Made by a program: the position numbers and the translations under genes
Notes under the pieces: model-generated
What the model saw: the letters and a program-made list of their open reading frames with translations, nothing else
Told to the model about the DNA's origin: nothing
Database searches by the model: none
From: Hallerella sp964587155
GTDB lineage: Bacteria; Fibrobacterota; Fibrobacteria; Fibrobacterales; Fibrobacteraceae
NCBI GenBank assembly: GCA_964587155.1
Contig: CAZPKF010000002.1
Coordinates: 62,001 to 126,000 of the forward strand
Length of the DNA stretch: 64,000 bases
Direction: 5' to 3'
Shown: one piece after another, positions 16,770 through 24,971 of the stretch
Layout of the letters: each line of letters starts with the position of its first letter
How positions within the stretch are numbered: position 1 is the first letter of the stretch

Positions 16770-17729
16770 TCAGCGGCTTTTCATCGCTTCGGGCAGCCGT
16801 TTGTCGAGCAACGGATAAACGCGGTTCAATTCTGTCAGGTCTTTGACCGATTCCAGGTCAGCATAAAAGCTTTCCACGGCTTGAATGTCCGAAACGGAAG
16901 CGAAATCTGGAACGGTCCGCAAATAACCGCAACGGATGAGGTTTTCAAATTGGCGGCGGCTTAAGTGAAGTCCGGGGAACAGTTTTTGGTACGTAGAAAA
17001 GAAATCCTTGGCGAAGATGGATGTAGATCCGTTGTCTTCGCGACCTTTTGTCTTTGCCGCCGAAATAAAAGCGGTCAATAGAGTTTGATCGTTTGCCGAA
17101 AGGAGCGTGTTGGGCAAGTTTTTCCCCGCCATGCGGGTCAGTAGCGTTCGGTATAAAAGTTCCGGCAGGTGGCTGCGGTAATAGCGGATTTGGGGCTGCT
17201 CTCCGGGGATGAGTTCCGCCATTCCCAATTTGCAAATGGCCCGCAAAAGTCCAAAGGCATCATCGAAACCTATCCCGTTGATTGTTTTCAAATCTTCTAA
17301 CAAGGGAAAAAGTTCCAGTGTGCCGTTTTCCGCATGTTTCAAACGTTTCGCCGACAGAAAGAGGAGTGTTGGGAGAGCGTGGATTTTGTCCAATTGGGAC
17401 TTGTTGGCTTCTAAGTTGCGAACTCTGTCTGCCAAAAAATGCAAAAAGGGGTTGAACCAATCGGGCATGGACTTCAATGCGAAAGAAAGTTCGGCGTTTG
17501 AAAATTCTTCGGCTTCGACGGGTTCCATGGCGCGAAGCGTAAAAGGGTGGGGCTCGCCGAATAACAGGGACGCTTCTCCAACGGCAGTTCCCTGCCCAAG
17601 GATTCCTTCGCTCCGGATTTTTGAACCTTCTTTTTTTTGGACGATTAAATTGCCTTTGCGGATAAAGTAAAGCTTGCCATCCGCTTCGCCTTCCCGGAAC
17701 AAAATGTCGCGCGGAGCCAATTTCTTCAT
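16770..17729 (-). CDS. Cyclic-nucleotide-binding-domain-like protein (second of a pair)
   Basis: 319 residues. The first 110 form a double-psi beta-roll of the CRP/PKA type: DILFREGEADGKLYFIRKGNLIV, then GQGTAVGEASLLFGEPHPFTLRA. The phosphate-binding cassette keeps GE-A-S but the Arg that holds the cyclic phosphate is displaced (PHPFTLRA, not PRxA), so ligand binding is uncertain. A long helical part follows; no CRP-like helix-turn-helix is obvious, although two segments (about 150-190 and 245-270, LSRRQFENLIRCGYLRTV) could be winged-helix-like. Starts inside the end of the upstream paralogue (4-base overlap). No signal peptide; cytoplasmic. Confidence 0.7.
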   Translation of the reverse strand: MKKLAPRDILFREGEADGKLYFIRKGNLIVQKKEGSKIRSEGILGQGTAVGEASLLFGEPHPFTLRAMEPVEAEEFSNAELSFALKSMPDWFNPFLHFLADRVRNLEANKSQLDKIHALPTLLFLSAKRLKHAENGTLELFPLLEDLKTINGIGFDDAFGLLRAICKLGMAELIPGEQPQIRYYRSHLPELLYRTLLTRMAGKNLPNTLLSANDQTLLTAFISAAKTKGREDNGSTSIFAKDFFSTYQKLFPGLHLSRRQFENLIRCGYLRTVPDFASVSDIQAVESFYADLESVKDLTELNRVYPLLDKRLPEAMKSR

Positions 17730-18646
17730 AAAATCCCCTTGATATTACGTTCGCCGTGAATGGCGCTCAAGTATTTATCGAGGACTTCCGTTTCCAAAAA
17801 GAGCTTGTCCGAGTTTTCAATTTCCGAAAAAATTCCCAATTCCACGAATCGGATGCATGCAATGATATCGGCGTTGGGATCGGCTATTTTCAAATGCTTC
17901 AGCCATTCTTCCCGTGGACGGGTGAACAGCGAATCTTCCATTCCCAAAAATTCAAGACAGGCGCGTTCCCGCTTGGAAAGTCCAAAAGGCGGGTATGTTT
18001 CGTTTTTGCGGTCGTAAGAGAGGTACTCGACCAGGATGTTCAGCAATTTCGGCTTGACCGTGAGCATTTGCGCATTCGGCTTGCCGTCTTTGGAGGGTTC
18101 TAGTTTGACGAATTTTCGGCGGCAAAGTTCTTCAAGGGCTTCGATAGTTTCTTTTTTCCCGGAACGGGTTTGCCACATGAATTCTTTGAGAACAAGTGCC
18201 GTGTCTAGAGGCTTTCGATGGGTTCGCAGAGCTAAAAACTTGGCGAAACTTTCCAGTGGACTTGTGTAAATGGGGTGGGACGCGGCTTGTTTCAGTTCGC
18301 GAGAACGGTTTGAAAGTGAATTGATGACGGATAGAAGCCAATGGGGTGCCGTTTTCAGCACTTGCGCCATTTCCGATTTGCCGATTTTGACAACGGTAGC
18401 CGGTCTGCCGGCGCGGACATGGCTAGGGTAAGGCGCGCCATCCATGACGGAGGTGACTCCGAGCAGAGAGCCTTGGGGAATGTTGTAAAGAATCTTTTCG
18501 TCGTCGAACGCTTCTAATTCGCCTTCTTCGACAAACAGCATTGCGGACGGAATTTCACCTTTTTTTAAAACAGAAAAACCCGCTTGCACGACAGTTCGTT
18601 CAAGCGGAACTTTCTGAAAGTCTTCTTCGGGATTGCCCGGATTCAA
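17726..18646 (-). CDS. Cyclic-nucleotide-binding-domain-like protein (first of a pair)
   Basis: 306 residues, paralogous in plan to the next gene: VVQAGFSVLKKGEIPSAMLFVEEGELEAF then PQGSLLGVTSVMDGAPYPSHVRA. Here the conserved GE of the phosphate-binding cassette is GV and the Arg position is Tyr, so canonical cAMP or cGMP binding looks lost. The middle (FMWQTRSGKKETIEALEELCRRKFVKLEPS) resembles a winged helix; the C-terminus (PPFGLSKRERACLEFLGMEDSL) is of unknown type. It follows rplS by only 20 bases, so the pair is probably expressed at the tail of the ribosomal operon. Function unknown; DUF4388-like or sensor roles cannot be told apart. Confidence 0.7.
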   Translation of the reverse strand: MNPGNPEEDFQKVPLERTVVQAGFSVLKKGEIPSAMLFVEEGELEAFDDEKILYNIPQGSLLGVTSVMDGAPYPSHVRAGRPATVVKIGKSEMAQVLKTAPHWLLSVINSLSNRSRELKQAASHPIYTSPLESFAKFLALRTHRKPLDTALVLKEFMWQTRSGKKETIEALEELCRRKFVKLEPSKDGKPNAQMLTVKPKLLNILVEYLSYDRKNETYPPFGLSKRERACLEFLGMEDSLFTRPREEWLKHLKIADPNADIIACIRFVELGIFSEIENSDKLFLETEVLDKYLSAIHGERNIKGIL

Positions 18647-18666
18647 CGGGAAACCGCCGTCAGAAA

Positions 18667-19014
18667 TTAATCTTCGCGTTTCTCGATACGGGCGGCCTTG
18701 CCGGAGAGCTTGCGCATGTAATAGATGCGAGCCTTGCGGACTTTGCCGGGACGGTTGATTTCGAGAGAGGCGATACGCGGGCTGTGAACCGGGAAAATGC
18801 GTTCGATGGCCACGCCGTCTGTCATTTTGCGGACTGTGACTGTCGCACCGACACCCGAATTCTTTTGCTGGATAACAACGCCCTTGAACGGCTGGATGCG
18901 TTCCTTGGAGCCTTCGATGACCTTCACGTTGACCGTGATGGTATCGCCCGTGCGGATGGCCGGGATATCCGTTTTCGTGTTTTCTTGTTGAATCGCTTCG
19001 ATATTAAGGGACAT
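18667..19014 (-). CDS. rplS: Ribosomal protein bL19
   Basis: 115 residues, typical. Begins MSLNIEAIQQENTKTDIP and has the family signature GDTITVNVKVIEGSKERIQPFKGVVI region, then FPVHSPRIASLEINRPGKVRKARIYYMRKLSGKAARI. bL19 lies at the 30S-50S interface. Ribosome site GAGGT precedes the ATG. Fourth gene of the classical rpsP-rimM-trmD-rplS order. Confidence 0.97.
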   Translation of the reverse strand: MSLNIEAIQQENTKTDIPAIRTGDTITVNVKVIEGSKERIQPFKGVVIQQKNSGVGATVTVRKMTDGVAIERIFPVHSPRIASLEINRPGKVRKARIYYMRKLSGKAARIEKRED

Positions 19015-19029
19015 GTTCTGTGACCTCTG

Positions 19030-19737
19030 TTATGGTTTGCCAAATTTAGTATCTATTTGGAGTTTTTCGTAGATGTCCGGGCGTCTTTCTTGCGTTCTTT
19101 CGTAAGATTTTGCCCGTCTCCACTCGGAAATGCGTTGGTGATGCCCGGAAAGGAGCGTTTCGGGAACTTTTTTCCCTTCGAAAACTTCTGGCCGGGTATA
19201 GACTGGCCAACCGAGAGCGCCTTGGGCGAAGGAATCTGTTTCTCCAGATTCTTTATGGCCGAGGGCCCCCGGTAAAAGTCTCACAATGGCGTCGGTCAAA
19301 AGCATGGCGGGAAGTTCTCCGCCGCTGACGACAAAATCGCCAATGGAAATTTCCAAGTCTATGTAATTTTCGCGGATGCGTTCGTCGATGCCCTTGTAAT
19401 GCCCACAGACAAGCACCAAATGTCTTTCGGAAGAAAGGGTTTGGGCTATCTGGTGCGAAAGGGGGATGCCGTCTGCGGTCAGGTAAACGACTTTGCCGCC
19501 GTTTTCCTTGACGCGAGTGCTCTTGATGGCATTTGCAAGCGGTTCTGGGCGAAGCACCATGCCCGGTTCGCCGCCGTAAGGGGAATCGTCGACTTGACCG
19601 TAGTCGTTGATGGCGAAATCGCGCAACTGGATTGTCTTGAACGAAAAGAGTCCATTCTTTTGGGCTCTGCCGACAATGGAATGTTCCATCGGAGAGAACA
19701 TTTCGGGGAAAAGGGTGATGCATTCGATATTCAACAT
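19030..19737 (-). CDS. trmD: tRNA (guanine37-N1)-methyltransferase
   Basis: 235 residues from the ATG at 19737 (MLNIECITLFPEMF), with GGAAGG upstream; the longer open frame lies inside rimM. TrmD makes m1G37, preventing frameshifts. The deep trefoil-knot SAM site is visible: VVYLTADGIPLSHQ, LVLVCGHYKGIDERI, and ISIGDFVVSGGELPAMLLTDA, with RLLPGALGHKES after it. Overlaps the end of rimM by seven bases. Confidence 0.96.
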   Translation of the reverse strand: MLNIECITLFPEMFSPMEHSIVGRAQKNGLFSFKTIQLRDFAINDYGQVDDSPYGGEPGMVLRPEPLANAIKSTRVKENGGKVVYLTADGIPLSHQIAQTLSSERHLVLVCGHYKGIDERIRENYIDLEISIGDFVVSGGELPAMLLTDAIVRLLPGALGHKESGETDSFAQGALGWPVYTRPEVFEGKKVPETLLSGHHQRISEWRRAKSYERTQERRPDIYEKLQIDTKFGKP

Positions 19738-20273
19738 CCGACCCGCCTTCCAAAAAGTTCGTCGAGGAACTTTTCCGAAATGTTTACCGTGCGGTTTCCG
19801 CTGTCGATTTCTCCGACGCATTCCTTAATCCACGGGGCGAGGACTTCGCTTCCTTTGTATGTAAAACGGAATGCGTTGACGCTCGGCAACCGTTCGACGG
19901 AAAGAACTTTTCCGATGACCGTTCCGTTGTCGCCAATGACGGAGAAGCCTTCCAAGTCCGAAAAATAATACATGCCTTCTGGGGCGGGGAGCCGCTCTTC
20001 GAAAGGAATGCAAATGTCGGCGTTGACAAGGCTTCGGACCGCTTCGAGAGAATCGTATCCTTTGAACTTGAGCAGCCAGATGTCGCCTGCGACGCGGGCT
20101 GATTCGACTTCGAGGGGCAGCGTTTCGGACGCAATGTTTGCATAGACCGTTGAAAATTTTTTGCAACGATCTTTGTCATGCGTTTCCGGCGCACACTTGA
20201 TTTCCCCCCGGAATCCGTGAGGGCGCATCAAGTGACCGACGACAACCAAATCTTTTTCTGCTGCGATTTCCAT
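19731..20273 (-). CDS. rimM: Ribosome maturation factor RimM
   Basis: 180 residues. The N-terminal barrel begins VVGHLMRPHGFRGEIKC, the usual G-RPHGxRGE signature, and the PRC-barrel half has EGMYYFSDLEGFSVIGDNGTVIGKV and APWIKECVGEIDSGNRTV, near the usual PxVxxVVPxxD. RimM binds uS19 and helps 30S head assembly. Placed between rpsP and trmD, with a partial terminator upstream. Confidence 0.95.
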   Translation of the reverse strand: MEIAAEKDLVVVGHLMRPHGFRGEIKCAPETHDKDRCKKFSTVYANIASETLPLEVESARVAGDIWLLKFKGYDSLEAVRSLVNADICIPFEERLPAPEGMYYFSDLEGFSVIGDNGTVIGKVLSVERLPSVNAFRFTYKGSEVLAPWIKECVGEIDSGNRTVNISEKFLDELFGRRVGC

Positions 20274-20284
20274 GTTTCAAAGAA

Positions 20285-20316
20285 AAACCCCGTGCAAAAA
20301 AACGGCACAGGGCTTT
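20285..20316 (-). terminator. Weak terminator or attenuator between rpsP and rimM
   Basis: On the minus strand CCCTGTGC pairs with GCACGGGG (one G-T pair) around a nine-base loop, followed by TTTTTCTTTG. It sits inside the operon, so it probably lowers rimM-trmD-rplS expression relative to rpsP and does not end the transcript fully. Confidence 0.55.
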
Positions 20317-20333
20317 GCGCGTATAAATGACGA

Positions 20334-20738
20334 TTAAGCCTGAGGTGCTTCTTCAGCCGGAGCTTCCTTGGCGGCCTTTTCTGCTTCGAGACGAGCCTTG
20401 GCCTTGGGACCGAGCTTCACTTTTTTCGCCTTGTCGGGACGCGGAGTGGCGGTCTTGCCATCGATAGAACGGCCAGCCTTGATTTCGTGGAACAAGTCCA
20501 TGATGCCGACTTTCTTGAGGAGGGAACGAACGGTGTCGGACGGCTGCGCACCGGTCTTCAACCACTTGAGAACCTTTTCTTGGTCAAAAGTGATGACGGG
20601 CTGCTTGTGGTTCGGATCGTAGAATCCGACCTGTTCGATGAAACTGTCGTTACGGGCCCTGCGGTTGTCGATGACGACTGCGCGATAAACGGAGTTGTGA
20701 CGTTTGCCGAAACGGGCGAGACGGATAACTGTTGACAT
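20334..20738 (-). CDS. rpsP: Ribosomal protein bS16
   Basis: 134 residues from the ATG at 20738 (MSTVIRLARFGKRH), with AAGAGG upstream; the open frame extends further but only with non-family sequence. Core motifs: YRAVVIDNRRARNDSFIEQVGFYDPN and LKWLKTGAQPSDTVRSLLKK. The C-terminus is extended by an Ala/Lys/Glu-rich tail (KAKARLEAEKAAKEAPAEE), longer than the about 82-residue E. coli protein, as in several other phyla. First gene of the operon; a TATATT -10-like box lies at 20775-20770. Confidence 0.95.
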   Translation of the reverse strand: MSTVIRLARFGKRHNSVYRAVVIDNRRARNDSFIEQVGFYDPNHKQPVITFDQEKVLKWLKTGAQPSDTVRSLLKKVGIMDLFHEIKAGRSIDGKTATPRPDKAKKVKLGPKAKARLEAEKAAKEAPAEEAPQA

Positions 20739-20883
20739 TGAAAATACCTCTTGTTGATTTTCGAGGACAAATATAGAAAGATTTTTCAAAAATCCGTCCT
20801 TTTAGTACAAATTAATTGAAAATGGGCGAATTTTTTTATTTTGGATCGCTAAAATGCGAAATTTGGCGTATTTTCAAAGCTTG

Positions 20884-20917
20884 GAAAATAAAACGACCAT
20901 TTCCTTTTTGGAAATGG
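20884..20917 (-). terminator. Rho-independent terminator downstream of the DUF4010 gene
   Basis: Eight-bp stem CCATTTCC/GGAAATGG with a five-base loop (20897-20917); on the minus strand it is followed by a tract with many T (CGTTTTATTTT). A second small hairpin GTTGTAA/TTACAAC (21015-21032) lies just after the stop codon. Confidence 0.6.
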
Positions 20918-21038
20918 CCGCAGGTGTGTGTGATAGTGAATATTGTGATGGGTGTCCCCAGCTCAAAATCTAGAAGTGATTGGGAAAATTGAGTAGGGGC
21001 TTTGATGAAAAAGTGTTGTAATGTTTTACAACATCGAA

Positions 21039-22295
21039 TCAAAGAACAAAAAGAAGGAGCACTAATGTGGGAATTCCGATAACTGCTGTCGCCGGGAGAA
21101 TCCTTTTGCGCAAATTAGAATCGCCCAAAAAACTTGCCAACAAACATTTCCCAAGCGTATTCGCAAGTCCGGCAATGGCTATCGCTTTGACTGCTGCATT
21201 GGCCGAAATAGACGTTTGTTTTGCCATTTCTAAAATGGAAAGCGTTATCGCATCCATTTCGGCTAAACCGGTGATAAAACTCGAAGCGAATAATGCGTCG
21301 CTGCCAAAGTATTTTTGGGCGGCATTGGCGATAAACAGGACGATGGCAAAAACGAGTCCGAATTTGATGGACGGCAACAGTTCGAAAGGATTTGTAAAAT
21401 GGGTGACTTGGACTGCGTGCTTGCGCTTGTTTTTTAAGTGCAGGAATCCTGCGTAACAGAGACCGGGAAGGGGCGGAATGAGAAGCGCAATGGAAAGCTT
21501 TGCCGCAGCATGAGGGAAAAGTGCGACGCAAATCAGGTAAAGGCGCAAGTACATCACCGACCAGGCAATAACGACTCCCATGGCCAGGGAGTCCGAATAT
21601 TCCGGATTTTCCCGGCTCCGCCGTGAAAGGCTCAACGTGAGCGCCGTACTGGAAGCGAGTCCGCCGAAAAGTCCGGTTAGTCCAATGCCTTTTCCGGGTC
21701 CAATCCATTTAATCAGGATGTAGCCGACGAATGAAATTCCCGAAATAAAACAGACGAAAATCCAAACTTTATAGGGAGAAACGACTTCTAGCCCCGGAGG
21801 TCCATAAGATTTTTCGGGGAGAATGGGGAGGATGATGGCGGAAATCAGGGCGAATTTGAGTGTCGCAACAATGTCTTCTTTAGAAACCTTGTGGGCGAAG
21901 GCGTGCAGAGAATCTTTTAGGGCGAGAAGTCCCAAAATGCATACCGCGACGGCGATGCTTTCTGCCACTTTTCCGTATTGGCAAAGCCCACCTAGCATGA
22001 AAACGGCTAGCATGGATACGCTTGTCGTGATGCCTGTTCGGAATTTTGTCCCAGACGAAAGATGGGTTGCCGACAAGACAATTCCGAGGACTAGGGAAAG
22101 GCCGACGAAGGGGGCTGCGGATTCCATCTGAATCGACATCAGCGCAGCTAGTGCGCCAAGGATTCCTGTCACGGCAAACGTACGGATTCCCGCCGGGTGT
22201 TCTTCGTCGTTCTGAAACGTATTTTCCCGTTGCAGGCCAATAATCAAGCCGATGGCCAGCGCACAAGCTAACCTGTAGAAAAAGCTGAATTCCAT
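21039..22295 (-). CDS. MgtC/SapB-like membrane protein with DUF4010 region
   Basis: 418 residues with about a dozen hydrophobic segments. The N-terminal half has the MgtC-family pattern ALAIGLIIGLQRENTF then PAGIRTFAVTGILGALAALM; the C-terminal half (SDALFASSFITGLAEMDAITLSIL and AIAIAGLANTLGKCLLA) matches DUF4010. Function is not established for this architecture; MgtC relatives affect magnesium stress and ATP synthase activity in other bacteria. No Shine-Dalgarno; TAGATT at 22307-22302 ends six bases before the ATG. Confidence 0.85.
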   Translation of the reverse strand: MEFSFFYRLACALAIGLIIGLQRENTFQNDEEHPAGIRTFAVTGILGALAALMSIQMESAAPFVGLSLVLGIVLSATHLSSGTKFRTGITTSVSMLAVFMLGGLCQYGKVAESIAVAVCILGLLALKDSLHAFAHKVSKEDIVATLKFALISAIILPILPEKSYGPPGLEVVSPYKVWIFVCFISGISFVGYILIKWIGPGKGIGLTGLFGGLASSTALTLSLSRRSRENPEYSDSLAMGVVIAWSVMYLRLYLICVALFPHAAAKLSIALLIPPLPGLCYAGFLHLKNKRKHAVQVTHFTNPFELLPSIKFGLVFAIVLFIANAAQKYFGSDALFASSFITGLAEMDAITLSILEMAKQTSISANAAVKAIAIAGLANTLGKCLLASFLGDSNLRKRILPATAVIGIPTLVLLLFVL

Positions 22296-22301
22296 AAGCT
22301 C

Positions 22302-22307
22302 AATCTA
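22302..22307 (-). promoter_or_regulatory. -10-like box for a leaderless DUF4010 message
   Basis: TAGATT with the next six bases leading directly into the ATG at 22295. No clear -35 element is seen. Confidence 0.4.
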
Positions 22308-22337
22308 CATTCATCTGAGGGAAAACGTTTGCTGTAA

Positions 22338-22958
22338 TCAGCTCCGCGAAATGGTGAATTGCAAAAGAAACACGTTGGTGTGCCAATCGATGGAAGAATA
22401 ATCTTCGTCTTGAGCGTAGTTGAAACGGTATGTGCCGACTATTCCAAGCGACCAGTTTTTGCTGACCCACCATTCTTTTCCCACTTCGAGTTGGACGGCA
22501 AATCCGTAACCGGTAAAAGAATCATCTTCCCAAAGACCTTCGTAATAAAATGATTCGGATGAGGTAATTCCTTCAATGGTGGGCCCAGCCGCAAGTCCAA
22601 TAAAGAAATTGTTCAGGGGTCCACTGGTGCATGGGATAAAAAGAATGCCGGGTCCTATAAAAAGTTGCAGGGCGTTCAATTCGTCGACATCGTCATCGTA
22701 ATCGTCGTCGATTGAAAAGCCTGCTGTGAAGGCGAATGTTCCGTACAATACGAGATGGGGAGTCAAAGCTCCGCCGAATTTCATGGAGTAGTTTGTGGCC
22801 AGGGAATTATAAGAATCCAAATTTGAAGAATTGTTTTGGACGGTTGTTCCGTAAAGACCGTAGCCTAATTGCATGTTCAGAAAAAATCCATCGTGAACGG
22901 GCGTTTCTGCAAAAACGGCTACAACCCAAAGAAAACAAATTGCAACAAGCTTTTTCAT
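22338..22958 (-). CDS. Outer-membrane beta-barrel-like protein
   Basis: 206 residues. Signal peptide MKKLVAICFLWVVAVFAET with cleavage after the AE-T region. The mature part alternates polar and aromatic residues in short strands (GFFLNMQLGYGLYG, TPHLVLYGTFAFTAGF, GYGFAVQLEVGKEWW, WSLGIVGTYRFNYA) and ends VFLLQFTISRS, as small OmpA/OmpX-like barrels do. An acidic loop (DDDYDDDVDEL) would lie outside. Good ribosome site (GGAGG). Function unknown. Confidence 0.75.
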   Translation of the reverse strand: MKKLVAICFLWVVAVFAETPVHDGFFLNMQLGYGLYGTTVQNNSSNLDSYNSLATNYSMKFGGALTPHLVLYGTFAFTAGFSIDDDYDDDVDELNALQLFIGPGILFIPCTSGPLNNFFIGLAAGPTIEGITSSESFYYEGLWEDDSFTGYGFAVQLEVGKEWWVSKNWSLGIVGTYRFNYAQDEDYSSIDWHTNVFLLQFTISRS

Positions 22959-23107
22959 GCGACCTCCACTGATTCTGCTTTAAATGTTCTGTACAGATAG
23001 CTTTAATTGGAACCATTGTCAAGAATTTTCCGGAAAATCTCTTTGGAAAGTTTAGTTGGATTAGAACGACATCGGAAAATCTGTTTTCAGAGCTGGAGGT
23101 CGATGAC

Positions 23108-23134
23108 GAAAATGCTGCGGACTGTTGCATTTTC
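23108..23134 (-). terminator. Possible hairpin terminator after the GH8 gene
   Basis: Perfect eight-bp stem GAAAATGC/GCATTTTC with an 11-base loop, about 20 bases past the stop codon; the T-tract is only four long. Confidence 0.35.
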
Positions 23135-23152
23135 GCTAGTCGAATTTAAAAA

Positions 23153-24727
23153 CTAGTGGATGGAAATTTTTTTTGCATAGCGGAAGCCGTTCCCTTGGGC
23201 CGTCACGATGTAGATTCCCCGTTGGGCGTTTTTCCATAGGAATTCGGCACCGGAGGAGAAGGCTATCTCGTGCCCAGTGATGGTGTAAATGCGCCATCGG
23301 GAATGCTTTTTTGTCGAGAAAAGCACGTCTGATCCGAACCGGGACAGCTGTATATCATTTTTTGAATGCGAAGAGGTTGGTGCCACTCTAGAATTTGCGG
23401 TGAGCGAAGAATGGTCGCCGGGGGTCGCCTGTTTGGGGTTGTCGATGGCGTCAATGACGTTTACGAATGTCCCGCTCATCATCGCTGTGCCGAACCAAGC
23501 GAGGAACTGGTCAAAGTACATTTCGTTGTGCAAAGTGTCTTCTAAGGCGCCAGAGGAGTCTACTGCAAGGCCAAAGTAGTCTCCGCCTTCGTAGAATTTT
23601 CCCATTTCTTCGCTGAATGCGATTCGGTCAGCGGATTCGCCTACGGCCAAAGCCGCTGTGGCCCACATGCCGATTGTCAAATGGCTGTGTTCGCGGCGGT
23701 AACGCCATGTGTCGGGATTTTTTTTGTCGTTGAAGTCGGTCCAAATGTCCTTTTCGGGCAAAAGTTCGCCAGGATTTTCTAGTTGATAGTAGTTGGCTGC
23801 CGGCGCGCCGCCTTTTCCATTGATGAATTTCAGCGAATTTTTCAAAAATTCCTTGGCGCGGGGTTCGTCAAACCATACGGCGTCGATGGCGATGCGCCAT
23901 AGAATTCGGATGGCGTCTTTAAAAAAGGCGCGGCTGTCGAAGTAAGCGTTGTATCCTAAGCCGCCCGTCACCCATCCGCCACTAGGCTGCATCCAGTCGG
24001 GAATCATTCCCAGATCATATGCGGGACTATTTTTCAGAATCTCGTAACTTTTGTCAACGACCTTTGTCCAACGATCTTTGTTGCTGTCGAATTGGGAGAA
24101 AATTTTATACCACGCCGGGGAAAAGTAGCCGGGGTTTACAAAATCGTATCCGCCCCAACCTGCCCCTGGAGCGAGGATTCCGTTGTCTGTGATTTGATGT
24201 GTGTCCCACATGCAATTGAGGATTTTTTGGGCGTGATCGGCGTAGCGATAGGAGAACTTTGTAGAAACGTAATCTTTCCATTTTCCAGCAGAAACAAGCT
24301 TGTCTGCAAAAATCAGCGCCAATGCCACATCTTCTTCGGCATCGGATGCCGCACCTGTTCCAGCAATATTGCCGTTGGGAGCCATTTGCCAGTTGTAATA
24401 GCAACCTCCCCACATTTTTTGGTTTGCAGCCTCCCAAATGCTGTTGAAGTGTTCTTGGTCATCGGCGAATAAAGCGACAAGCATTCCGTAGCCGACGCCT
24501 TCGCTGACGGCATCTCCCGGCGTTTCGCTTTTGGGACGGTGAATGAGTCCTTTGCCGTTTTCATAAGGGTCGATGTTGCGGCGGATCATTCCTTGCCAAG
24601 TTTTATCCAAAGCGTTCTTCCAATAATCCGCATCCACTTTGGGTTGAGCGTTGGGCAAGTCAAGGACTGCCGAAGAAAGGGAAAATGCCGTGATGATGCA
24701 AAGAGGAATGAGTTTCTTGTATTTCAT
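23153..24727 (-). CDS. Secreted glycoside hydrolase family 8 enzyme with C-terminal sorting-like domain
   Basis: 524 residues from the ATG at 24727 (a GTG two codons earlier is less likely). Signal peptide KKLIPLCIITAFSLSSAV. The GH8 domain (about residues 35-425) begins WQGMIRRNIDPYENGKGLIH and holds the proton donor in SEGVGYGMLVALFADDQ and the acidic cluster ASDAEEDVALALIFA. GH8 enzymes cut beta-1,4 glucan, xylan or chitosan with inversion; the exact substrate cannot be read here. After a Ser/Thr-rich linker (STPG..SSLTANS region) the last 70 residues (WRIYTITGHEI ... RGIYIVTAQGNGFRYAKKISIH) look like a type IX secretion sorting domain. Monocistronic. Confidence 0.9.
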   Translation of the reverse strand: MKYKKLIPLCIITAFSLSSAVLDLPNAQPKVDADYWKNALDKTWQGMIRRNIDPYENGKGLIHRPKSETPGDAVSEGVGYGMLVALFADDQEHFNSIWEAANQKMWGGCYYNWQMAPNGNIAGTGAASDAEEDVALALIFADKLVSAGKWKDYVSTKFSYRYADHAQKILNCMWDTHQITDNGILAPGAGWGGYDFVNPGYFSPAWYKIFSQFDSNKDRWTKVVDKSYEILKNSPAYDLGMIPDWMQPSGGWVTGGLGYNAYFDSRAFFKDAIRILWRIAIDAVWFDEPRAKEFLKNSLKFINGKGGAPAANYYQLENPGELLPEKDIWTDFNDKKNPDTWRYRREHSHLTIGMWATAALAVGESADRIAFSEEMGKFYEGGDYFGLAVDSSGALEDTLHNEMYFDQFLAWFGTAMMSGTFVNVIDAIDNPKQATPGDHSSLTANSRVAPTSSHSKNDIQLSRFGSDVLFSTKKHSRWRIYTITGHEIAFSSGAEFLWKNAQRGIYIVTAQGNGFRYAKKISIH

Positions 24728-24971
24728 ACACACTCAAAGTTTTGTTGGCAACTTGGTTGCGTGGCGTTTTAAAATGGAAAGAGACTTTCCAAAGATAAAA
24801 ATTGGGGAAGGCTGTTTTGGTGCTGTTTTAAAAATTGCCTATAAAATGAGTTGACAAAGCCGTGGAAAAGGGAAATTTTTTGAATGGTGGTGATTTCTTT
24901 TCCTCAAATTGAAAATTTTCGCTTGCTGAATTGGGAAGACTATTCCTAGATTTAAACTAGTGAACGCATTC

